This document shows positions 11,591 to 20,450 of a stretch of 60,000 bases of DNA, one piece after another (within the stretch, counting starts at the first letter, position 1; every line of letters starts with the position of its first letter). Made by a program: the position numbers and the translations under genes. This DNA comes from Takakia lepidozioides. Lineage: Eukaryota > Streptophyta > Takakiopsida > Takakiales > Takakiaceae. The stretch lies in NCBI GenBank assembly GCA_030704615.1, contig CM060733.1, forward strand, positions 39,992,001 to 40,052,000. Reading direction: 5' to 3'. The notes beneath the pieces are model-generated. The model was given only the letters and a program-made list of their open reading frames with translations, was not told the DNA's origin and did no database searches.

Positions 11591-14500
11591 CCTTATTGGA
11601 TGATGACGAATTGCAAGAGATAACAAGTGTCATTCCAAAATTGAAAGCCCTCGCAGGTGTGCCTGGGTGCAAGAGCGAGCTACGTTTTGTTGATTGGGAG
11701 TCCCTTCCAGTGCAACGGGTTCAATACGTGCCATCTCAGTTTGATGGGGACATCTTGTTTGAGCTCAACCCTCCCACGTCTTCCAGTGGACTGGCTGGGC
11801 TTCTGCAGGGCATGGACAAGAAACATGACGGACATCCTTGGTGCAGGACAAAAACTTTGAACATCCATAACGACATTGGCTTGAAATTTCGGAGGTCGGT
11901 TTGCATTGGGCATTGCAAGTGCCTGAATATTTCTTGCCCTCGGCTGAGAAACAGCGCTCAGCCAAACGAAAGTGAGTGGGAAGGTGTGCCCCTGAATCCT
12001 TTCACCCCAGGGCTTGCACCTCCCAAGACCAATACTTTTGTGTGCAGGTTCTGCAAACTTTCCCCGTCCTGTGTTTCTGTTTGCCACGCTCGTATGTATC
12101 AGGTGGCACATCGATGCAAGACAATGACTCGTGCCTGCATTCATATGGGTGCACACGAGCATCCTGTGTCGAAAGGGAGTTGCAGGGATAGCGTGGACAT
12201 CGCTAGAAATCTACTGAAGCAAGAGTTCCATAATGCCCCTTGTGCAACACCTTCTGCTATAGCGCTTGCAGCTAGCAAGGCATTCCTGGAAAAACACATA
12301 CTGGGTGAAGGGGATGCGACACAGCCAATGCTGGATGCAGATTCCCTTGAGGCAGTCATGGACCATTTCTCCGTGTTGAGCTCTCCCAATATTCGAAACC
12401 AGGTGAATGCACTCAGAATGGGCACAGGCACTGCTGGATTCATGGACAACATTATGGACCTCAAACGGAGGAGTCGCTATGAATTCATTCAAAACAGTAT
12501 GTTCCCTGGCCAGGGCTCGTCCAAAGTGTATTTGTTCAAGATGTCCGCTGTGGGCCAAGGCAGTGGTGTGAGCATTGTCCGCCGAATGCAACCTGGAGGA
12601 GATTTGGCTAAATGTTGGTTAATGTTTGATCACTGCAAACGTGTGAAGGGTTGGACAACCATGGCGTGCCATGTGTATGATCCAGCGTACCAGCGTGTGC
12701 TCTCCATAGCAATTTGTGATATGCAGTCGGAGGACACTGAATCCCAGATGCTCATGTGGAATTCCCTCCTGACCGTCATGCAGCGCAATGGAATACAGAA
12801 CACAAATTTTGCGGGCTTCATGGCTGATAGTGCACAGGCAAATTTCAATGCAGTGCGGCGCGTGTTTGGTTCGGGGGATCCTAAGGTCCCAATGGAAAAT
12901 AGGGAGCGCACATGCCTCTTCCATTGGAGTCAATCTCTGGCACGTCATACAAAGCGCTGCATTCGCCCTGACCTTCAGTTGGAGCATAGAAGGCTCTGTC
13001 TGAAGTACAAGAATGCCACCTCAATGGGAGAAGCTGAGAGCACTTACCAGGCAATCCGGGCTTGGTGGTTCTCCTTTGGTGCTGCTACAGGTATCCACCT
13101 GAAGGAGTTGGAGGACTGGTTGGTTTTCTGGCACTTCAGGTACAGACAGTGGGGAGCTTTCATGACGACGGTAAGCCTCACAAGTTTTCCTTAAACACAA
13201 ATTGCACTTTGCATCGTGCCTGTTCATTTGGGGTTGTTCGATTGTCACTTGAAGAACCTCTACCATTTCTTTTCCTTCCTCACATTTCCATGCAATGCCT
13301 CCTGCAGGACATGTCCTTGGAGGACTTGGCCGACATGCCATCGTGTAATTTGGCAGAGACTGTTCACAACGCCTGGATGCAACAGTCTACCAAAGCAGGT
13401 CGTGACTTGTATGTGGCCACTGCTGATGACATGGTGCGGGCACTTACACAACAAACCAGGTACCGCAATTTTCTGATGGGACGGGGTGGAGGGAAGGGCC
13501 CCGATACGACTTTGTTGATGCTAAGGGCTGCGAGTAGGTCCGGAGACCCGTCAAAGATGGCCAGAGCTCTAAACAGGTGCACTGAAGGCTCCCCTCTGCA
13601 ATCCAGGGTCCCCCATTTGGAAGGCGAGGAAAGATTTGGATCATGCAAAAGGAAATTAAACACTCTTCCAGGGTCAGATGGAGATTCCCATAGGCCAGAC
13701 AGGGTCAATTTCTCTGTGCCAAAGGTGTCTCCAGTGCAGACTAAGTCCTGTGCCGGCCCCTTCCCAGGTGGGTCCTCCTCCTGTGGAGCAGGTGCAGAAC
13801 ATGCAAGCATAGCAGCGGAAATCCCATTGGAGGAGGTGGTGGCCATGGTGCAGGAATCTGATTGCATTGATAGTGACTGGCATATAGAACGCACCCCACC
13901 AGGATCTAGAGTGGCTTGCATGGCAATTCGGACCCCCTCATTCAAGAAATGCAAATCAAAAATATGCAAAGGCTCCAAGGGGACTCCAGCTCCAACATTC
14001 ACAGGGTTGTTCCGACCTTATCATAGTGGGGAGTCAAAAGAGCACAAGTTTTGGTTCTGCCCAGACGATATGGCACGATGCGTGAAGGGAACAGTTCGTC
14101 CTTCCGTGATAATGAAGCCCCCTCCCCCCGCAATTTGGCCTGTGAAAATTGGGACATCGCTGTCCTCAACCGAGATAAGCATGCTGGAGGAGGGAGGGTT
14201 TTGTCTTGCACGGTCCCGGGTGGTGCCCTTATGCACTGTCGGCACAGATGTGCCACATGCTCCGACAATGCCTCCACCCGGTGCCGACTCCCACCCAACA
14301 AAAAGAGATGGAAAAACAGTGCGCCGTGTTGCTTCGGGTGCAGATCACGAATGCAAGATGGAATCGGCTAGAATTTTGCAGGCTAGGGTGACTCGTATCA
14401 CCGAAGTCCCTTCCCCGGGGTATGGACGGATTTACACAGTGCTGTCAATTGGCTCAGTTCTTCATGCCAAAGAATATCAGGTTACCATTGGGAATTTCCC

Positions 14501-14720
14501 ATCGTGCACTTGTCCGGATTTTGTAACGATGCGTGAGGGCGCTCTCGGCATGAGAGGGAAGTGGGTCCCCTGCAAGCATCAATATTACATATACCTTGTA
14601 ATTATGTGTTGCGACGGTAAGAGAGACCAATTCATTCACCAAGCCACACTAGGCTACGGAGAAGTCATCACCCTTCTGCAGCGGGACACCTCGCGTAGAG
14701 CTCCGCCAACTTCTCTTTGA
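11503..14720 (+). CDS. MULE-like transposase with C-terminal SWIM zinc finger
   Basis: Two exons, 11503-13170 and 13308-14720, joined in phase 0 by a consensus intron (GTAAGC...CTGCAG), give about 1026 aa with no internal stop. Residues from about 350 show a MULE-type DDE-like core: KCWLMFDHCKRVKGWT, then ADSAQANFNAVRRVFG, then RTCLFHWSQSLARHTKR. Near the C-terminus SCTCPDF...WVPCKH is a SWIM finger (C-x-C...C-x-H) of the kind found in MuDR/FAR1-like transposases. A Cys/His-rich stretch lies at residues about 180-215. The first about 33 residues read through LINE sequence in antisense, so the native start may lie further in or in a missing exon. AATAAA at 14866-14871 could serve polyadenylation. 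The substrate would be the ends of its own element; terminal repeats were not identified. Confidence 0.8.
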
Positions 14721-15032
14721 ACACATACGAGCCATGCCCGCTTCCCATGCTGGTTTCCAGGTTGCCGTGTGAAGACTTTTCATTTTATGACAAACATATA
14801 CATTTCGTTCACTTGTGAGGGCAAATGCACTTGCGATTCATTGTAAGCGTCTCTCTGTGAATTGAAATAAACTGTGTCAATCATTCTGAGCTCAAATCTG
14901 CCATGTTTACATATTCCTCTTTTTTGGCACGCATTGCAGACATGGTGCATGGTGGCCTCCTTTGTTTTGTCCACGGTAATAGGCCCTCTTCCTGCAATCC
15001 TCGCCTATAGGACCTGCTTCTCCAGCAGATTC

Positions 15033-15126
15033 ATGCCGCTCACGCTTCCCTGAAGCGTGAGCTCAGCTCACGCTTCAAAGCTTGAACGTGAGCTCAGCTC
15101 CCAGGCTCACGGGGCTGGGCTCACGC
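15033..15126. repeat. Palindromic GCTCACG-repeat cluster, left
   Basis: Six copies of gctcacg/cgtgagc in about 95 bp, arranged as overlapping palindromes, for example CTCACGCTTC-cct-GAAGCGTGAG and GAAGCGTGAGC-tca-GCTCACGCTTC. A matching cluster lies at 16605-16668. Together they bracket the methyltransferase-like gene and could be subterminal repeats of an element. Confidence 0.8.
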
Positions 15127-16169
15127 CGTAGCTTCGCTGCGTCCAAGAAGGTCCACCATGCAGCCAAAGTGCTATACTGTCGGAGTGACACCATGATCTT
15201 GAATCAGGGAATCGAAGTCCGGGTGCATCCACAAATGACTCCGGCCGGCATTACCGAGTTTGCCATCACTCATGGGGCCAAGTTCATAGATGACAGGACA
15301 GATTCCCCCACGGATGACATGCATCACAACTACGTCGACAGCAACGTGTGCTTGCGAAGATGGAATGGGGTTCCTTGGAGAGGGGCGAGGGAGAGGAGCC
15401 CGGCTTTCATTCAAACGATTGTGGAGTGCTGCACCTACACAGACGCCAGAGTTCTGGATTTGTCGATGGGCACAGGTTCGTCTCTTCAACATTCACATTT
15501 CATGAGGTTTGATTGAGCTTGCACTTTCAGCACTTCCCACCGTTCCGAATGTGTCTTCAATGTCTTCTTCATTCATTCTATTTCACTGCAGGTGCTTCTT
15601 ACCACGCTTGCAAGGCCAGTGCGCGACATCTCTTTGGGATTGAAGGGGATGCTGAGATTTACAAGAACCTCCTGATGGGTTTGGGTGGACATACTTCTCA
15701 AGTCCTTCCGAAGCCCCGTCCCGTTGATACTGATACAGAGGAGACTTCTGACAAGGAGCTGGACTCCGACTTTGCCTGTGAGTAAGTTCAACCTGTGCAT
15801 GCTTTCATTGTTGTTTCAATATCGAGAGTCGTTGTTCTTGAGGCAAAGTGCACATGGGAGACATCCTCTTTGTTGGACTTGTGCATTGCATCGTTGTGTT
15901 AAAAATGAGGTTTTGTGGACATGTGCAGGAGTCCGCGTGCTTCCACTTGCCCTCCAGGGCTATCACACCTATTTGGACTTGTTTGCAGTCCTCCTCGGTC
16001 TTGCGTGCTACCTGTCTATGCGGAGGCACTCGCAGCAAGCATGTCCGTTCATGGCACTCCGAGTCCACCTTACGACGGCCTTCGTAGAACACGTGGTGTT
16101 GGGGCCAGAATCTTTGTAGATGACATAGCACAGGAGGTGGACACTGATTGTGATGACTGCGACACTTGA
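15082..16169 (+). CDS. Methyltransferase-like protein (C-terminal half of an N4/N6 amino-methyltransferase fold), probably truncated
   Basis: Three exons: 15082-15475, 15592-15781, 15989-16169, with GT-AG introns and phases 1 and 2 kept throughout. The joined frame reads ERSPAFIQTIVECCT (motif X-like), then VLDLSMGTGASYHACKASA (motif I, the SAM-binding FxGxG type) and HLFGIEGDAEIYKNL (motif II/III). This order is that of beta-class N4/N6 DNA methyltransferases. The expected catalytic motif IV (D/N/S-P-P-Y/F) should lie upstream, but that position holds a 79-bp PPR fragment (15140-15218) and nothing like it is seen. The protein is therefore a remnant or a repurposed fold. The C-terminal exon is acidic and unfamiliar. 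It follows the transposase by 362 bp on the same strand, suggesting both belong to one element. Family assignment is from motif pattern only. Confidence 0.55.
15140..15218 (-). repeat. 79-bp captured PPR gene fragment
   Basis: Identical base for base to 19926-20004. Read on the minus strand it encodes the PPR E-domain entry: [14 protein letters not shown], stop, HFGCMVDLLGR. Both copies carry the same TAG where the family has a Glu codon. It forms part of the first exon of the methyltransferase-like ORF, in antisense. Confidence 0.92.
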
Positions 16170-16604
16170 TATGAAGTTTTCTTTTGGTTTAATTCTGGGC
16201 CAAATTTGAAATGGGATGGTTGTGTGTCCTTGTTGTTCTGTTTGCAATGTGTGCGTGGAATTCACATTCATGGTTACAAACTATTGTTGGAGATGGGGGT
16301 TGCATGGACTGCCTGGATTGTTCCTTCAATCTATTTGATGTTTTGTGGACCTCACAGACTTGAGTACATTGCGAAAACAAACAAACCACTTTGGTTCGTG
16401 TAGAGCATTCTCGCATCATTTGCTAGTTGGTCCCCAAACTATTCCTGCTAGAAGAATGGTTGGTGAATCCATCACGGTGAAGTCCACCTCATCAAAAACT
16501 GTTCAGGCATTCTCAATTCTACCCACATCGACCCGCGGAAATAGGTGACACCACTCGGAAATAGGTGACATCCGCGGAAATAGGCACTGTTTGCATGCTG
16601 ACGT

Positions 16605-16668
16605 GGCGTGAGCCTGTGCTGGGCTCACGCTTTCCTGGGCTCACAGGCTCACGCCTCCGGGCTCACGG
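16605..16668. repeat. GCTCACG-repeat cluster, right
   Basis: Five copies of gctcac(g)/gcgtgagc, like the cluster at 15033-15126. Just before it, at 16538-16588, cggaaatagg occurs three times (gtgaca follows the first two). The right border of the element may be near here. Confidence 0.7.
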
Positions 16669-16884
16669 AATAGCACCCCCCGGATCATTTATACCCCCTC
16701 TGTACATACATTTTGAAGATTATAAAACCCCCTCATGTAAATATATAGAAATTTGTAATTTAAAAAAAGTACCGCCTTCTGTATGTATATTTTCTTTCTC
16801 AATAGTTAAAAAATACCCTCAAATATGTATATGTATGTTTTTATATTATATCAAGTTTATTCATGCCCTCGATAAAACTTGCTG

Positions 16885-17060
16885 TGGAATCTCACTTTGA
16901 ACAATAATCAGATGCAGAGAGGAAAGAGACATTGTCAATGCCTGATGTGCAAGAGGCCTGAAGAAAGTTTCTATTTTCTGATATACAGTCCTGGGTATTT
17001 TCATCAGAGAGTGACCCTCTTGAAGACCATCAAGACCTAGTCACTGCACCTCTGTTCATC
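16885..17060 (+). repeat. Dispersed LINE-tail repeat, copy 3 (partial)
   Basis: Shares the stretch from gaacaataa...cagatgcagag to ctgcacctctgttcatcaac with the copies at 2899-3402 and 6111-6606. One frame reads CQCLMCKRPEESFYFLI, a weakened form of the same zinc-finger pattern. The neighbouring 16170-16884 has no gene that can be supported. Confidence 0.55.
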
Positions 17061-17248
17061 AACTAGGACAGTTTCTGAACTTGTTCTACAGTTTCAACCT
17101 TCGCAAGGTCCAATTATGTTCAAAACCTACTGTTGAGAATTCCTCTCCAAAAAGAGATTTCGTGCGCCTTTGCTGCCATTGTTGGAGTCCAACCTTACTT
17201 GCAGCTGACAGAGTTCAATACATTCAATTAGGTGACAAGCATTTCATT

Positions 17249-17530
17249 TCACCAATACTCCCCACAAGAACAAACATCATTTTGGAAGTGGTGAAAGCGG
17301 TTTGCATCCCGTACAACAATCTCTTGCTTAGCTATCTTTGAGATGAATTTGGTGGCTGTGTGGCAATCACCACACATCCGAAGATTCCTGATGATCCCCA
17401 AAGACATCCCAGAGGGTGTGTTGATAAGCCCAAAAACAATGGCCAACTTCTCATTGTGGTGGCAAAGAGACGATTCTTTAAGCTCTTCCTCAACATCATG
17501 CAAAGCAAAGTGGGCTTCACCCCTTCGCAC
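17249..17530 (-). pseudogene. DYW deaminase domain of a PPR editing factor, detached
   Basis: About 90 residues of DYW domain ending CSCGEYW. The deaminase signature is complete: HNEKLA (H-x-E) and CGDCHTATKF (C-x2-C-H). Just upstream the frame shifts into a PPR repeat (EGVKP), with the E and E+ domains missing between them. PPR-DYW proteins edit C to U in organelle RNA; this fragment could not do so as it stands. Confidence 0.85.
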
Positions 17531-18325
17531 ATCATTTGCTCATAGGTCTCCAAAGCCTCCATCCCGCGCCCTTGCTGTGCATATCCTGCAATCATCGCAC
17601 TCCACGACAGCACATCTCGTTCAGCCATACCGTCGAACACTCCATTCATACATGTCCACGAGGGTATTGTTCAGAATGACATTTGATACAATTGCAAATC
17701 TGACAATGTCGCCATGGACCTCTTTGCCCTTTTCCAGAGCTGACAGGCTTGCACACGCATTGCAAATGTACACAAACGTGATGTGGTCGGGCTTCACCCC
17801 TTCCCCCATCATTTGATCACAGGTCTCCAAAGCCTCCATACCACGTCCCTGCTGTGCATACCCTTCAAGCACCGCACTCCACGACACCACACCTCGTTCA
17901 GCCATGGAAACTCCCTTCGCATCCTTAATGCACCCACATTTGGCATACATGTCCACCAGGGGAGTGTTCAGAATGACATCTGGTACAATTCCAGCTTTGA
18001 CAATGTCACCATGGACCTCTTTCCCCTTTTCCAGAGCTCGCAGGCTTGGACACGCATTGCATCCTGCCAACATTATATTCCACGTGATCAAAGATCGTTG
18101 AGGCATTTTGTTGAACACTTGGTGAGCATCAATGATGCTCCCGCACATAACATACATGTTGACAAGGGTGATGAGTAGAAAAACATTGTGGACTCCCTCT
18201 CTTGATCCTCTTTCAGAAGCTGTGGTCATGGTTGAGGTGCTTGATTTTATCAACTGTGCCGTTGCAGCTGCTGCCTTTAGTTGACCATCTACCCATGCAG
18301 GTTTCTTGTAGCTACTGACCCCCAC
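17531..18325 (-). pseudogene. PPR repeat block, frame-broken
   Basis: A 234-residue frame (18325-17621) holds PLS-type PPR repeats: LVNMYVMCGSIIDAHQVFNK, then ALEKGKEVHGDIVKAGIVPD, LVDMYAKCGCIKDAKGV and GVVSWSAVLEGYAQQGRGME, repeated once more. It fails near 17649 at LVDMYEWS, where about 11 residues are lost and the frame shifts; the next frame continues VFDGMAERDVLSWSAMIAGY. The start (YKKPAWVDGQ...) is an E+-tail segment, not a normal N-terminus or transit peptide, so the block is a rearranged piece. Confidence 0.85.
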
Positions 18326-18479
18326 ATGGAATCAAGGTAATCTGGAGCTTGAAGTCCAGCCCTCTTGGATGAATCTGGACCCACACTCTATCCATGCTCA
18401 TTCAGGAAAAAACAGGGAAAAACTTTGATAACAGGGAAAACCATGCTGAAATGTGTTGAAGAAGGTACCTTCATTAGCA

Positions 18480-19250
18480 GCGCCTTGTTCTATCGAATGC
18501 ACTGCTGCCGATGCTGTTTCCAGTTGACCATCTACCCACGCAGCTTTCTTGTAGCTATTGATCCGCAAGGAATCAGAAGTAATCTTGTGTTTAAAATCGA
18601 CCTCTTGGATGAATCGTGTTCCTCGACACCACCTCGTTCAGCTATAGTGTTGAACACTCCCTCCGCATCCTCAATGCTCCCACAATGGCATACATGTCCA
18701 CAAGGGTATTGTTCATAATCACATCCGATACAATTCCAGCTTTGGTGATGCAACCATGCACCTCTTTGCCATTTTCCATGGCTGCAGGCTTGCACACGCA
18801 CTGCAAACGCACACAAACATGATGTGGTCGAGCTTCACCCCTTCCCCATCTTGCGCTCCTGCTCTGCACACCCTGCAAGCATCGCGTTCCACGACACCAC
18901 ATCTCATTCAGCCATAGTGTTGAATACTCCCTTGACATCCTCAATGCTCCCACATTTGGCATACATGGCCACCAGAGCAATGTTCAGGATGACATCTGGT
19001 ACAATTGAAGATTTGACGATGTCACCAGGGATTTCTTTGCCCTTTTCCAGGGCTGCCAGACGCACTGCAAACGCACACAAACGTTATGTGGGCGGTTTCA
19101 CCCCTTCCCCCATCATTTGCTCATAGGTCTCCAAAGCCTCCATCCCGCACCCCTGCTGTGCATACCCTGCAAACATCACAATCCACGACACCACATCTCG
19201 TTCAACCATAGTGTTCAGAATGACAGGTAATCTGACAGGCATTCACCTTT
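18480..19250 (-). pseudogene. Scrambled PPR fragments
   Basis: Short pieces in several frames repeat the same phrases as the neighbouring blocks: DDGxxLDHIMFVCVCSACAS near 18880-18770, KRCMVASPKLELYRM, DAEGVFN and AERDVVSW-like text near 18650 and 18940, and EQMM...GRGMEAL near 19160-19100. Stops separate them. An E+-tail segment (SYKKAAWVDGQ-like) recurs at 18600-18480. This looks like the product of repeated unequal exchange inside a PPR gene. Confidence 0.75.
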
Positions 19251-19447
19251 TTGCATTCATTTTTTTTTGCCTCGGTTGTCCCACCATTGACTGGGGTCAG
19301 AAAAGTATTCATTCCACAGCTTCTCCTTATCTCTGTTACCTCTTTTAGGATACTTTCCTGTTATCAGTTGGGAGTATCATGTCAAAGTCACTCCAAACTA
19401 TCAAAGATTCACTCAACCAGCTAACTTGCAAAATTTAATATGGATAT

Positions 19448-20004
19448 TTAGGGCCGATTCTGATAAGAGGGAAAAACAGGGTGAAATGTGTTGAAATAGG
19501 TGCCTTCATTAGCAACGCTTGATTTTATCAATTGTGTCGCTGCTACTGCAACTTCCACTTGACCATCTATCCATGCATGTTTCTTGTAGGTAATCATAGG
19601 TAATCTGGAAAACGGCTCCTGGCAAATCACCTTCATCTTCCCAGACAATCTTCTCAGCTCAGCATGGATTTCCTTAATTCTGGGATGCAACTTGTCATCT
19701 ACAACGAAGGTGTGTACCCTGTTGCAAACCTCAATGCAGCAGCGACCTGGCTCCCTTTCAACCCCTCTGACCTTCATCATTCTTCTCACCTTTACAGTAT
19801 CAACCCACCTGCCAGCTACAACATAGATGTTTGATAGCAACATAAGTCGCGGCATCCTGTTCATTCCACTTGAGGATAGATGTTGCCACACGTTTAGGTC
19901 CACTGCCTCATCCAGTTGTCCCGCACGTCCAAGAAGGTCCACCATGCAGCCAAAGTGCTATACTGTCGGAGTGACACCATGATCTTGAATCAGGGAATCG
20001 AAGT
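19448..20004 (-). pseudogene. PPR E/E+ domain block
   Basis: From [14 protein letters not shown] (20004) through HFGCMVDLLGRAGQLDEA and LLSNIYVVAGRW to VRRMMKVRGVEREPGRCCIE and NRVHTFVVDDKLHPRIKEIH, a typical E and E+ region. A TAG stop breaks it near 19962. After KMKVICQEPF it runs into the tail ITYKKHAWIDGQ seen three times in the cluster, not into a DYW domain. The first 79 bp are the segment duplicated at 15140-15218. Confidence 0.85.
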
Positions 20005-20164
20005 AGCGTCTTCCTTCATTCAGAAGGCCAGTGTGGCTGCATGCAGAGAGAACACAAACTGCTTCAAGCCGTTCTTTTGCATTCCTTCAAATAGTTGCAG
20101 GACCTCCCTATGACAAACCATGTTGTGCATATCCTGCAATCATTGCATTCCACGACACCACATC

Positions 20165-20450
20165 TTATTCAGCCATATTGTCGAACACTCCCTTTGCATC
20201 CTCCATGCATCCACATTTGGCATACATGTCCACCAGGGCAGTGTTCAGGATCACATTTGGTACAATTCCAGCTCTAACGATGTCGGCATGCACCTCTTCG
20301 CCCTTTTCCAGGGCTGCCAGGCTTGCACACGCACTGCAAACACACACAAACGTGATGTGGTCAGGCTTCACCCCGTCGCACATCATTTGCTCATAGGTCT
20401 CCAAAGCCTCCATCCCACATCCCTGCTGTGCATACCCTGCAAGTAATTTC
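20165..20450 (-). pseudogene. PPR repeat block, 5'-most
   Basis: Reads MEALETYEQMMCDGVKPDHI, then SACASLAALEKGEEVHADIV, VPNVILNTALVDMYAKCGCM and EDAKGVFDNMAE, then stops. No start or transit peptide precedes it. Between 20165 and 20004 the frames are broken. Confidence 0.85.

Larger units (their letters stand above)
11590..16670 (+). mobile_element. Candidate composite element: transposase, methyltransferase-like gene and PPR fragment
   Basis: Inferred unit covering the SWIM transposase gene, the methyltransferase-like gene and the palindromic clusters. Shared strand, close spacing and intact spliced frames next to a broken LINE support one recent element. No terminal inverted repeats or 8-9 bp target duplication were found by eye, so both borders are approximate, and 15033-16670 could instead be a separate insertion. 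Confidence 0.4.

Noticed and set aside
13364-14002. 212-codon minus-strand frame
   Set aside because: Exact shadow of transposase exon 2, which has the SWIM motif and consensus splice sites.
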